A stretch of DNA of 64,000 nt from Bacillota bacterium (GTDB lineage: Bacteria > Bacillota > Clostridia > Lachnospirales > Lachnospiraceae): NCBI GenBank assembly GCA_023410575.1, contig JAEYPP010000057.1, positions 1-64,000 of the forward strand. The letters run 5' to 3'. The notes under the pieces are model-generated. The model was not told the origin of the DNA and ran no database searches. It saw only the letters and a program-made list of their open reading frames with translations. The position numbers and the translations under genes were made by a program. Positions 34,203 to 43,036 of this stretch are shown here, piece by piece (position 1 is the stretch's first letter; each line of letters opens with the position of its first letter).

Positions 34203-35555
34203 TTATTTTGCTTGAAAGTCTTTTTGGAACACTTTTTTTATTGTAGAAAAGCTAACTCCATTTTCAGAACCGACAACGCACATACTCGGAATATTATCTA
34301 CAAATATTTTCTTTGTAAAATCTGTGATATCCTCTACGGTGACGCTATCAATGCCCTCAATAATCTGATCTAGGGTTTTGATTGCACCACGAAATAATAT
34401 TCCCTTCGCATTTGAATTCATACGAGATTTCGCACTTTCACTTGACATAATATATTCTGTCTTTACCTGAGATTTATGAGTCTGTAACTCCATTACGTCG
34501 ATTGACTTACTAATGATTTCATCAATTGCTTTCTTTGTCTCTTTTAAGACCGTAATCGCTTGAGAAGGATTTACCGTAATATCAATATGAAACAAACCCG
34601 TTTTTTCAAAAGAGCTCCCATAGGAGTAAATAGAATAAACCAAAGAAAGTTCTTCTCGGATTTTTTGAAATAATCTCGAGTTGTTACTACCACCAAACAT
34701 TGAATTAAAAATCGTAAATATAATCGACTCTTCTGATTTAAGTGAAATAGAGGAATAAGCAATATTCATATGTAATTGCTCATTTTCCTTATGTCGAAAA
34801 CAAAAACAAGGATAATAAACTGGTACCTTCGAATTTAGCTTTGAGTATTTCTTTTCATATGGTGGTAAATAAAAATCTTTGCTCTGTAAAAACTGAGTTG
34901 TGGCTTGGATTGCCTTCGAACTCGTACCAGGTATTATAGAAAAATATGCTTCTAACATTGGAATCAAGGTCTCTTCCTCAAAATTACCTGCTACAGAGAT
35001 TAGCATGTTTTCTCCACGATAATGAAGACTCATATAATCTAGTAACTGTTGCCTTGTAAAGCTCTTTACATTTGTTTTCGTACCAGAGATAATATAACCT
35101 AGGGACTGATTTTTATATACGTTCTGTTGTAATAGTTCATGTACTAAATCATCCGCCGAATCCGCATACATATCAATTTCTTCGTAAATAACACGTTTTT
35201 CCTTTTTTATATCATCTACATCAAAGTTTGAATGAATCAACATATCTGCTATTAAATCGATTAATGTCGTTAAATTTTCAGTGGTTGTAGATCCATAATA
35301 GCAAGTCACTTCTTTTCCTGTAAATGCATTCACGTCATCACCAATACTAGCTATTAAGTCTGCCAATTGTTTTGCTGTCCGACTTTTAGTGCCTTTAAAT
35401 AGCATATGCTCAATCATATGTGATATGCCATTATTCTCTTTTGTCTCATTCACCGATCCAACTTTAATCCAAACGCCAAAGGAAGCCGTCCTAAGATAGG
35501 ATAGCTTCTCTGTAACCACCTTTATTCCATTACTTAATGTAGTTTGCTTCATCAT
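34203..35555 (-). CDS. M16 zinc metalloprotease (MlpA/YmxG type)
   Basis: The 450-residue peptidase has the inverted zinc motif HMIEHMLFKGT (HxxEH) near residue 50 and the third ligand Glu in KRVIYEEIDMYAD. The second half has YFSIIPGTS and GGSNNSRLFQKIREELSLVYSI, as in mitochondrial processing peptidase-like bacterial proteins. The N-terminus TTLSNGIKVVTEKLSYLRTA matches the family start, so I place it at ATG 35555 (MMKQ). No ribosome site is well spaced there; a GTG at 35582, with GAGGA before it, and a TTG at 35621 are alternatives. It is between the EIIA-like gene and tepA, as in the pnp-mlpA-tepA order of Bacillus. Confidence 0.88.
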   Translation of the reverse strand: MMKQTTLSNGIKVVTEKLSYLRTASFGVWIKVGSVNETKENNGISHMIEHMLFKGTKSRTAKQLADLIASIGDDVNAFTGKEVTCYYGSTTTENLTTLIDLIADMLIHSNFDVDDIKKEKRVIYEEIDMYADSADDLVHELLQQNVYKNQSLGYIISGTKTNVKSFTRQQLLDYMSLHYRGENMLISVAGNFEEETLIPMLEAYFSIIPGTSSKAIQATTQFLQSKDFYLPPYEKKYSKLNSKVPVYYPCFCFRHKENEQLHMNIAYSSISLKSEESIIFTIFNSMFGGSNNSRLFQKIREELSLVYSIYSYGSSFEKTGLFHIDITVNPSQAITVLKETKKAIDEIISKSIDVMELQTHKSQVKTEYIMSSESAKSRMNSNAKGILFRGAIKTLDQIIEGIDSVTVEDITDFTKKIFVDNIPSMCVVGSENGVSFSTIKKVFQKDFQAK

Positions 35556-35680
35556 ATTATTAATAGCAAAAGCCACTCCTCTTTTAATCCTTGTATTTTT
35601 CTTATGATACCTATTTATCAATATAATTTAAATAGGTATTAATTACTTATAAGTTTATCAAATTCGACGTAAAATATCAA

Positions 35681-36463
35681 CTATGATTCTAAGCGTATTG
35701 TCAAAACCTTATCTCCATGGGATACGTAGTTTGCCCTCTTCATTAAAATCAACTGATTTGCTTTATAACTAGATAACTCGAGATGAACAACAACGGGTCT
35801 GTTATTCTTCTTAATCAGTCCTGTTTGAAACTGTCCGATCAATTCACCCATACAAATGCTTGAACCATTTCTCACTTTCATTTCAAAACAGTCATTAAGC
35901 ATTTCTGTATCATTCGCTTTGTATTTCACTTCAATTATAACCTCTGTACCAGTATCTGATTTTACATGCAAAATCTTACTATTCTCGTCCCAAGATATAA
36001 CGCCATTCATAGGGGCATATATTTTATCATCATTAGGAACTAAGACTACACCTGGTTTATGATATCCTTCCCCTATTGCTTCCTCGATATTCTCAAAAGT
36101 AGATACCACCTCTGCGTTGCAAGGACTAAAGATCATTAATAACTTATTCTTTCGATCCAATTCAAGCTTCTTTTGAATTTCAGAGTTCTCTCTTTCCTTT
36201 AACTCTTTCCATATATTTTCTTCATCAATGCGATCTGGATGACTTCTACGGTGAGAAACTCTTGCTCCATCTAAGCGCTCGTTGGAAGTGTAAGTCTTAG
36301 CTTCAAAGTTCTGAACTGATTTCGTATTCGATTTATTATTTTGTTTATTGTGATTCTTATTGTCTGCTTTCCTTTTATACCATATATATAAAATAAAACA
36401 TGTGACTAATATAGCGAGTGATATAATACCCACCCATAAAATTACTTTTTCAAAACCAGACAT
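35681..36463 (-). CDS. Membrane-anchored EIIA-Glc-like domain protein lacking the active histidine
   Basis: The 260-residue protein has one N-terminal membrane helix (about residues 7-29, VILWVGIISLAILVTCFILY), a charged linker of about 75 residues, and a C-terminal beta-sandwich. That domain, LLMIFSPCNAEVVSTFENIE, GVVLVPNDDKIYAPMNGVIS and TGTEVIIEVKYKANDTEML, matches the PTS EIIA-Glc fold. True EIIA has a phosphorylated His in the LIHIGIDTV strand; here that strand is IIEVKYKAN, so it cannot carry phosphate. It may bind a partner at the membrane or be a degenerate lipoyl/peptidase-like sandwich. It lies between the PHP and M16 genes; a phosphotransferase role is not supported. Confidence 0.6.
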   Translation of the reverse strand: MSGFEKVILWVGIISLAILVTCFILYIWYKRKADNKNHNKQNNKSNTKSVQNFEAKTYTSNERLDGARVSHRRSHPDRIDEENIWKELKERENSEIQKKLELDRKNKLLMIFSPCNAEVVSTFENIEEAIGEGYHKPGVVLVPNDDKIYAPMNGVISWDENSKILHVKSDTGTEVIIEVKYKANDTEMLNDCFEMKVRNGSSICMGELIGQFQTGLIKKNNRPVVVHLELSSYKANQLILMKRANYVSHGDKVLTIRLES

Positions 36464-36542
36464 GGATTCTACTCCTTTACCATATTGGGTGTCTCACCCA
36501 TTAGGTATAGTATCCCATCCTTCTTCTAGTTTATTCCATATA

Positions 36543-37310
36543 TTAATCAAAAATATTGACTAGTAACGAAGGTTTTCCATAACACGAAAAACGTTCTTGT
36601 GTAGTTATCAGCATTTTTTCATTACGAGTTCTATGAGTATCCGATGAAAGGGTCTTAATTGCAGCAACATAATCGTGAATTGTCTCTAGTCTTTCCGTAA
36701 ATTGCATTCCAAAGCAATGACTTGAGACATTACTTGCATGATGCATATCGGAACCACTTGTCATTGTGATTCCATTTTTTTTGCAATATTCATAGGCAAG
36801 CGTATCCATATAGCATTGATTTCCAAGATTCGCAACTTCCATTGCATCCACCGCATTTGGATGAAGGTTGATCTGACTTAGATAACTTCGTTCACGATAT
36901 GGATGTGCCTGAACAACAAGTCCTCCATCTTTTCTAACTGCATGGAACTGTTCTTGCTGATTCCAGTTTAACATCTCAGGATGACATAGAAGCCATTCCT
37001 TATCCAATCCATAAATTAGATATTCATCTCCATCATAATTTTCTTCCCAGCCAAAGAAAACCTGGAAACCTTTTTTATCTCCTTCTTCTTTTGCATGTTC
37101 ATATCCAAGACAAAAGCGATCTACCCACTCATTCCAAGGTAAATCTCTTGGCACACTTGTATTTCCATGATAGAAGTGATCCGTTACAATAATCCCTGTA
37201 TATCCTAGCCTTTGATAATGATCAATATAGTCTTTAGCCCAGCAAGAAGAGCAAGCACTTGCTTCTTTTGTATGTAAGTGAGTCTCATAACGATATGTCA
37301 ATTGATCCAT
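36543..37310 (-). CDS. PHP-domain phosphoesterase
   Basis: This 255-residue protein has the PHP metal-site blocks: YETHLHTKEASACS (first HxH), TGIIVTDHFYHGN, GWEENYDGDEYLIYG, LVVQAHPYRER and SGSDMHHAS. These are the metal ligands of the polymerase and histidinol phosphatase superfamily. Histidinol-phosphatase or 3',5'-nucleotide phosphatase activity is possible; the substrate is not shown by the sequence. GGGAG sets the start at 37310. It lies downstream of pnp behind a strong terminator, so it is probably expressed separately. Confidence 0.8.
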   Translation of the reverse strand: MDQLTYRYETHLHTKEASACSSCWAKDYIDHYQRLGYTGIIVTDHFYHGNTSVPRDLPWNEWVDRFCLGYEHAKEEGDKKGFQVFFGWEENYDGDEYLIYGLDKEWLLCHPEMLNWNQQEQFHAVRKDGGLVVQAHPYRERSYLSQINLHPNAVDAMEVANLGNQCYMDTLAYEYCKKNGITMTSGSDMHHASNVSSHCFGMQFTERLETIHDYVAAIKTLSSDTHRTRNEKMLITTQERFSCYGKPSLLVNIFD

Positions 37311-37379
37311 CCTTCGTCTCCCTACCTGCATTATACTTCTTCAATTATAACACAGAATTTCATGCTATTATGAATATAA

Positions 37380-37404
37380 GGGCCATTGCAAAATGCAATG
37401 GCCC
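37380..37404 (-). terminator. pnp terminator
   Basis: GGGCCATTGC pairs perfectly with GCAATGGCCC around a 5 nt loop, 11 nt behind the pnp stop; the minus strand continues TTATATT. Confidence 0.75.
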
Positions 37405-37415
37405 TCCTTTATCTC

Positions 37416-39506
37416 TTATTCGTTACAGTCTTTGATACTAAAGCTGATACGTCCCATCTTATCCTTGCCAAGACAAACAACTTTAACAACATCGCCTAAT
37501 GTAAGAGCATCTTCAACGTGATTGATTCTTTCCTTGCTAATCTTAGAGATATGAACCATACCCTCTTTACCAGGAGCAAATTCTAAGAATGCACCAAATT
37601 CTTTGATACTGATTACTTTTCCTACAAATACTTGGCCTTCTTCAAAATCAGTTGTAATTGTCTTAATCATGTTAATTGCACGACTCATCGCTTCAGGATC
37701 AGTACCACAGACAGAAACTGCGCCTTCATCTGAGATATCGATCTTCACGCCAGTTTGCTCAATAATCGCGTTGATTGTCTTACCTCTTTGACCAACAACA
37801 TCACCAATCTTGGCTGGATCGATTTGAATCTGAATAATCTTCGGAGCATATTTACCAACTTCTTCTCTAGGTTCTGCAATTACTGGAGTCATAATCTCAT
37901 TGATAATATATTCTCTTGCAATCTTTGTCTTTCTGATTGCTTCTTCAACAATTGGTCTTGTTAAACCGTGAATTTTAATATCCATCTGAATTGCTGTAAT
38001 ACCATCATGTGTACCAGCAACCTTAAAGTCCATATCTCCAAAGAAATCTTCGAGTCCTTGAATATCGGTTAATACAAGATAATCATCATCGGTATCTCCA
38101 GTAACTAAACCGCAAGAAATACCAGCAACTTGCTTCTTAATTGGAACACCTGCTGCCATTAAAGATAAGGTAGATGCACAGATACTTGCCTGAGAAGTAG
38201 AACCGTTGGATTCCATTGTCTCAGAAACGGTACGGATTGCATATGGGAATTCAGCTTCACTTGGAAGTACTGGAACTAACGCTTTCTCAGCTAAAGCACC
38301 ATGACCAATTTCACGACGTCCAGGTCCTCTACTTGGTTTTGTCTCACCAACAGAGTAGGATGGGAAGTTATAGTGATGCATATATCTCTTTGACGTTTCT
38401 GCTTCATCTAAGCCATCAATTCTTTGAGCATCCGATAAAGGTGCTAATGTAGTCACTGTTAATATCTGAGTTTGTCCACGAGTAAACATACCAGAACCAT
38501 GTACTCTAGGAACAATATCAACTTCAGCAGCTAATGAACGAATTTGATCAATTTGTCTGCCATCTGGACGTTTGTGATCTTTTAAAATCATCTTCCGAAC
38601 TGTCTTTTTCTGATATTTATAAACAGCTTCATCAATTAAAGGCAACCAATCTTCATGCTCGGTAGCAAAAATTTCAGCTAATTTATCTTTAATCACACGA
38701 ATATTCTCTTCTCTTACTTGTTTTACATCCGTAAATACTGCTTCTTCCATCTCTTCTGGTGTTACGATTGCTTTCATAGCTTCAAACATCTCTTCCGGAA
38801 TTTCACAGCTTACATAGCTATGCTTTTCTTTCCCACATTCAGCAACAACCTTATCGATAAATTCAATTACCTGTTGATTAACTGCATGTGCCTCATAAAT
38901 AGCTTCAATCATCTGATCTTCTGGGACTTCATTCGCACCAGCTTCAATCATAATTACTTTGTCTCTTGTAGAAGCAACTGTTAATTGTAAATCAGAAACT
39001 GCTTTTTGAGCTGCATTAGGATTGAATACGAATTTACCATCTACTAAACCAACTTGTGTTGTTGCACAAGGGCCATCAAATGGAATATCAGAAATTGCAA
39101 CAGCAATTGCAGAACCAAGCATTGCAGTTAACTCTGGACTACAATCTGGATCAACAGACATTACTAAATTGTTAAGGGTAACATCGTTACGATAATCCTT
39201 AGGGAATAAAGGACGCATAGGACGGTCAATTACTCTAGAAGTTAAGATAGAATTCTCACTTGCCTTTCCTTCTCTCTTATTAAAGCCTCCTGGGATTTTA
39301 CCTACAGCATATAACTTTTCCTCATATTCAACACTTAATGGGAAAAAGTCAATTCCTTCTCTTGGTTTGTCTGATGCAGTAGCGGTTGATAAAACTACCG
39401 TATCACCATAATGCATAAATGCAGCACCATTTGCTTGAGCTGCAACTCGACCGACATCAACAGTAAGTGTTCTGCCAGCGAGCTCCATTGAAAAACTCTT
39501 AAACAT
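37416..39506 (-). CDS. pnp: Polynucleotide phosphorylase
   Basis: The 696-residue 3'-5' exoribonuclease is a core RNA-degradation enzyme. It has two RNase PH-like domains (start MELAGRTLTVDVGRVA; second PH domain with RGQTQILTVTTLA and EAEFPYAIRTVSE), a KH domain (KIGDVVGQRGKTINAIIEQT) and a C-terminal S1 domain (GQVFVGKVISIKEFGAFLEF). The length is normal. It has an AAAGGAG site. In Bacillus it follows rpsO directly; here folate, flavodoxin and LRR genes are placed between them. The leader (39507-39773) contains no recognised structure beyond weak pairs. Confidence 0.98.
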   Translation of the reverse strand: MFKSFSMELAGRTLTVDVGRVAAQANGAAFMHYGDTVVLSTATASDKPREGIDFFPLSVEYEEKLYAVGKIPGGFNKREGKASENSILTSRVIDRPMRPLFPKDYRNDVTLNNLVMSVDPDCSPELTAMLGSAIAVAISDIPFDGPCATTQVGLVDGKFVFNPNAAQKAVSDLQLTVASTRDKVIMIEAGANEVPEDQMIEAIYEAHAVNQQVIEFIDKVVAECGKEKHSYVSCEIPEEMFEAMKAIVTPEEMEEAVFTDVKQVREENIRVIKDKLAEIFATEHEDWLPLIDEAVYKYQKKTVRKMILKDHKRPDGRQIDQIRSLAAEVDIVPRVHGSGMFTRGQTQILTVTTLAPLSDAQRIDGLDEAETSKRYMHHYNFPSYSVGETKPSRGPGRREIGHGALAEKALVPVLPSEAEFPYAIRTVSETMESNGSTSQASICASTLSLMAAGVPIKKQVAGISCGLVTGDTDDDYLVLTDIQGLEDFFGDMDFKVAGTHDGITAIQMDIKIHGLTRPIVEEAIRKTKIAREYIINEIMTPVIAEPREEVGKYAPKIIQIQIDPAKIGDVVGQRGKTINAIIEQTGVKIDISDEGAVSVCGTDPEAMSRAINMIKTITTDFEEGQVFVGKVISIKEFGAFLEFAPGKEGMVHISKISKERINHVEDALTLGDVVKVVCLGKDKMGRISFSIKDCNE

Positions 39507-39773
39507 ATATAGTCTCCTTTGTTTTTATTATGTGGAGAACCCGAAACAACTGAAAACATCACTAAGCTCTCAATAGCAATAAACGTAATGATTTTTTCAG
39601 AAGTCTCGGAATATTCTCTCCACGATTCCTTATTCTAAACAAGTGAAACGGTTACCGAATCATCTTGTCTTATGGGTATTTCCCCACTTCTTAAAATTAT
39701 AACACCATAAATTCAAAATTGCTACTATATTTTTAATAATACCTCATCTTGCTCACTTTATACGAGAAAGCAC

Positions 39774-41045
39774 CTATGCCATAAAGCATTCACGTACTTT
39801 CGATGCCATATAAAGAGAACCTAAGATGCAAATAACATCACAAGGCTGTGCACTTTCTAGTGCCGCCATAATACCATTCTCAACGCTACATTCTGCGCTA
39901 GCTTGACCGTTTAAGTCATGAATTGCCATAGCAAGATCGATTGCATCCAATGCTCGTTGGTTATCAGGTTTTACCGTATAGAAATGCTTCGCTATTGGAA
40001 TTAATTTTGCTATCATACCTTTATAATTTTTATCAGCCATCACGCCAATAACAAAAATCACTTTTTTATCAGGAACATATTTACTTAAAACTTTAACAAC
40101 CTCATCAATACACTGCTCATTATGTCCACCATCTAATATAACCAAAGGTTTCTTTGCTAGTATTTCAAATCGTGCCGGCCAACTAACCTGGAAAAGTCCA
40201 TGTTTTACCATCTCATCTAGTATCTTATAACCTTGTGTACGCAATTGCATAATTACTTCCAATGCAACAGCAGCATTCTTTCTCTGATGTTCTCCAATTA
40301 GCGGTAGTGATATATTATCAAAGGATTGATATGAAAACTTTTGCATCGATAAAAACTCTTCATGAACTTGAATTAATTCAAAGCATGCCTTTACGTATTT
40401 TGCATTCTTCTCATCACACCTATTTCGTATGATTTCTTCCACTTCAACCACTTGCTCATAACTAACTACGACACCATTTTCCTTAATGATGCCCGCTTTA
40501 CATGTTGCAATTTCTGTTAACGTATCCCCAAGAATAGCGGTATGATCCAATCCAATGTTAGTTAAGACGGAAACTAGTGGCGTAGGAATTACATTCGTAG
40601 CATCCCCTTCACCACCCATACCAGTTTCGAGTATTACAATATCACATCTCTGAGCGAGAAAATAGTTAAATGCTATTGCAGTAATAAGTTCAAACTCTGT
40701 TGGACAATCCTCTTCTGGTAGTTTGGCAACGGCCTCCTTTACAAGCATAACATTATTTACAAATGCCTCATTATCAATCATCTCTCCATTGATACGAATT
40801 TGTTCATTCATCACCTCAAGATAAGGAGATGTATAAAGGCCAGTTTTATAACCTGCACACGATAAAATTGATGATAACATTGCTGATGTTGAACCTTTGC
40901 CATTGGTACCTGCTACATGAATAAATTTTAGCTTTTCCTCAGGATGTCCTAATAATACAAGTAGATTTTGCAAGCGTTCTAAGCCTAATTTACTTCCAAG
41001 ACTTGCTGTTTTACTAATGAAGTCCAATGCTTCTTGATATTTCAT
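39774..41045 (-). CDS. folC: Folylpolyglutamate synthase / dihydrofolate synthase
   Basis: The 423-residue Mur-type ligase adds glutamate to folates. The P-loop IHVAGTNGKGSTSAMLSSIL and the omega-loop region YTSPYLEVMNEQIRING are diagnostic, as are ETGMGGEGDATNVI and DGGHNEQC in the C-terminal domain. It has a GGAGG site and lies 168 nt downstream of the folate transporter gene folT. That fits retention of imported folate by polyglutamylation. Confidence 0.95.
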   Translation of the reverse strand: MKYQEALDFISKTASLGSKLGLERLQNLLVLLGHPEEKLKFIHVAGTNGKGSTSAMLSSILSCAGYKTGLYTSPYLEVMNEQIRINGEMIDNEAFVNNVMLVKEAVAKLPEEDCPTEFELITAIAFNYFLAQRCDIVILETGMGGEGDATNVIPTPLVSVLTNIGLDHTAILGDTLTEIATCKAGIIKENGVVVSYEQVVEVEEIIRNRCDEKNAKYVKACFELIQVHEEFLSMQKFSYQSFDNISLPLIGEHQRKNAAVALEVIMQLRTQGYKILDEMVKHGLFQVSWPARFEILAKKPLVILDGGHNEQCIDEVVKVLSKYVPDKKVIFVIGVMADKNYKGMIAKLIPIAKHFYTVKPDNQRALDAIDLAMAIHDLNGQASAECSVENGIMAALESAQPCDVICILGSLYMASKVRECFMA

Positions 41046-41156
41046 CGTCTATCCTCCGATGTAAGTTATTTCTTATTAATATGTTCATCAATTTATCAAG
41101 TAGGAATCGAGTGTCAAATTTAGTTTTCAATAATTTTAATGCAAACTTTAATCGTG

Positions 41157-41195
41157 GAAAAAGGGCCTATCACAACTAATATTGTAACAGAACCC
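41157..41195 (-). terminator. folT terminator
   Basis: On the minus strand GGGTTCTGTTACAA pairs with TTGTGATAGGCCC (two G-U pairs, one bulge) around TATTAG, followed by TTTTTCC. It ends folT before folC; some readthrough may couple them. Confidence 0.6.
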
Positions 41196-41213
41196 TCTTG
41201 AATTGTGTTTTAT

Positions 41214-41753
41214 TTACAAAATTTTTAAGATTGCTGATTTTAATCTAGGCATTAACTCATAACTCATCAAACTAATAACGGCTATACTTGCTGCTGTCAT
41301 AATTATGCACTGTAATCCTCTTGAAAAAACGATTGCGAAATAATTGCTACCACTAGTAAAAGCAATCCAAGCAGAATTCAAGAATAAGCTGAGAATACCA
41401 TTTACAATTACTACAGAAGAGATAATACGTATCATAGTTTGCTTTTTGTATAAAAATAAACTATAAACAACCCCAATCAAAATGGCTGTGAACGTATATC
41501 CAGGGAAATATGGTCCTATTGGGAATAGTAATGCTCCAATGAAATCACTAACTCCACCTACCACACCACCTGCCACTGGCCCGTAGAGAATTCCCGCCAT
41601 TACCACTGGGATAAACGCAAAAGAAAACTTCATATTCCATTGGGCAATTGATAAAAAGCGACTCATAATTATTTCAATAGCAATCAGCATTGCAAGTATA
41701 ACAAGCTTATTAAGAGTTATTCTCTTGTTTACACTTCCTGCTTTTTTTGACAT
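41214..41753 (-). CDS. folT: Folate ECF transporter S component
   Basis: The 179-residue membrane protein has about six helices. LAMLIAIEIIMSRFLSI in the first, then MKFSFAFIPVVMAGILYGPV, and GGVSDFIGALLFPIGPYFPG match the FolT folate-binding S component, which works with a shared EcfAA'T module not in this window. A tetrahydrofolate riboswitch in its leader supports folate specificity. It has an AAAGGAGG site. folC is next. Confidence 0.93.
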   Translation of the reverse strand: MSKKAGSVNKRITLNKLVILAMLIAIEIIMSRFLSIAQWNMKFSFAFIPVVMAGILYGPVAGGVVGGVSDFIGALLFPIGPYFPGYTFTAILIGVVYSLFLYKKQTMIRIISSVVIVNGILSLFLNSAWIAFTSGSNYFAIVFSRGLQCIIMTAASIAVISLMSYELMPRLKSAILKIL

Positions 41754-41862
41754 AGAACTTCCTCCTTTCTCGATTGGAACATACGAGTGTCCGAATCGTC
41801 AATTGTCGAGCATAATATTAATAATATGCTACAACAAAAGGAAATTCTTTTATTTTGTATGT

Positions 41863-41958
41863 AGCAGCGGGATGCGAATTTTGTACCGCAAGAAAACTTT
41901 TCGTCCACTCGGCAACTCCCCGTCCGTGTGACACTTAACGCACAAAACTCTACTCTGC
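41863..41958 (-). ncRNA. Tetrahydrofolate (THF) riboswitch of folT
   Basis: The minus strand, from GCAGAGTAGAG to CGCATCCCGCTGC, contains GTGCGTTAAGTGT, then GGACGGGGAG and GGACGAAAAG, then CTTGCGGT. These match the conserved blocks of the folE/folT THF riboswitch in order: GCGUUAAGUG, the internal hairpin, ACGAA, the GGU loop and GCAUCCGCU. GCAG and CTGC close helix P1. Between it and folT a palindrome (AGCATAATATTAATAATATGCT, about 41813-41834) may be the expression platform. High folate would reduce transporter synthesis. Confidence 0.88.
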
Positions 41959-42030
41959 AACAATATTCTGCTATTCGACTGTTTTACTCTAGCACATGAG
42001 ATATCGAAAGTCAATAGTTTAACTCTGGGT

Positions 42031-42531
42031 TTACTTATGAATCAAGTCATATTTGTTAGCATAAAAAACTCCAACACCTAAAAATGCATAACCAAATATT
42101 ATATCAGGTAATATATCTTGTATTACTTCAGGATATTCTCGGAGAACTAGAAATACGATATCGATATCTAATTCTGCCTTATAAGCAATTCCGATCAACT
42201 CAGCTAAAAAGATGGCAGCTGCAGCAATAACTAATATAATAACTAAGGTTATGACACTTACTTTTTCTTTTGATAGAAACATATACCCACATACACCAAG
42301 CAATAGAGTACCCGCTCCAATAATCCCAACTATGTAACCAATCTGCATGACCAATATCCACAATGCTGCACCAATGGCAATTCCAATGATAGCACCAATC
42401 CATCCTAATATAGGATGGGTAACTTGTGCATTATAATTTAAACTTGTTTTTGTTGCATCATAGGGAGTAAAAGCATCAAACTGAGATTCTTTTGTGTTAA
42501 GAGAGTCATTATTCATAGCATTATTATCCAT
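42031..42531 (-). CDS. Four-helix membrane protein of unknown function
   Basis: The 166-residue protein has an Asn/Ser-rich cytoplasmic start (MDNNAMNNDSLNTKESQFD), then four hydrophobic segments at about residues 42-62, 63-84, 91-112 and 140-158. The segment HPILGWIGAIIGIAIGAALW is glycine-rich. It recalls uncharacterised Firmicute membrane proteins with a G-rich core; I do not recognise a family. It stands alone on the minus strand, upstream of the THF riboswitch. Confidence 0.7.
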   Translation of the reverse strand: MDNNAMNNDSLNTKESQFDAFTPYDATKTSLNYNAQVTHPILGWIGAIIGIAIGAALWILVMQIGYIVGIIGAGTLLLGVCGYMFLSKEKVSVITLVIILVIAAAAIFLAELIGIAYKAELDIDIVFLVLREYPEVIQDILPDIIFGYAFLGVGVFYANKYDLIHK

Positions 42532-42746
42532 TAACTTACTCTACCTTTCCTAATTTTACATAAAACATAAATATGGATATGGTAAATCTATATCCATACA
42601 TATTATAGTAGAATATGGTATTTTTTGCAAATAAATATTATTTCGATAGTTTCGATTCTGTCAACCATGCTCCAGAGCATTATCTTCTAACATATTAGTT
42701 AAAAAAAGCTTTTGGGTCCTTCTTTTGGTATGCTTATTTTATTGGA

Positions 42747-42911
42747 CTGTCGCACTAGCTGAATATTGTATAAAAGAATGAAGGGCGATGGTATTTTTCG
42801 GAGTGCCTTACAAGTCCCCACACGCACTTTGTGGGGCTTGTGAGCGTAGCGCTACAGCGAAAATATACCATCACCCTACATTCTTTATTCATACTGCCCT
42901 TAGTGCGACAG
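42747..42911 (+). repeat. Family B palindromic repeat, copy 5, with outer arms
   Basis: The core (GTGCCTTACAAGTCCCCACA ... TGTGGGGCTTGTGAGCGTAG) is enclosed by arms AAGGGCGATGGTATTTTTCG / CGAAAATATACCATCACCCT with a few mismatches. A perfect outer pair, CTGTCGCACTA / TAGTGCGACAG, lies at 42747 and 42901. The arm sequence partly resembles copy 1 (GATGGTAT). Confidence 0.75.
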
Positions 42912-42917
42912 CCGGAT

Positions 42918-42953
42918 AAAAAAAGCATGTCTAACATTTTTTGCTAGACATGC
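42918..42953 (-). terminator. Terminator of the flavodoxin gene
   Basis: GCATGTCTA pairs with TAGACATGC around an 11 nt loop; the minus strand continues TTTTTTT. It is 84 nt behind the flavodoxin stop. Confidence 0.8.
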
Positions 42954-43036
42954 ACATGATAGTAAATTATGTATTTTAATATCCCTACAATTCAATCTCT
43001 TAGTAATGTTTTTTTTCAACTTAACAAGATACAATT

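Larger units (their letters stand above)
42532..43036. other. Gene-free region between membrane protein and flavodoxin genes
   Basis: This 505 bp gap holds the flavodoxin terminator and family B copy 5, including its outer arms. No gene or RNA was otherwise recognised. Confidence 0.5.

Noticed and set aside
35681..36463. M23 (LytM) endopeptidase
   Set aside because: The HxxxD and HxH zinc motifs of M23 are absent; strand order fits EIIA-Glc better.
39507..39773. T-box or other riboswitch in the pnp leader
   Set aside because: No specifier loop, T-box sequence or known riboswitch block was found.
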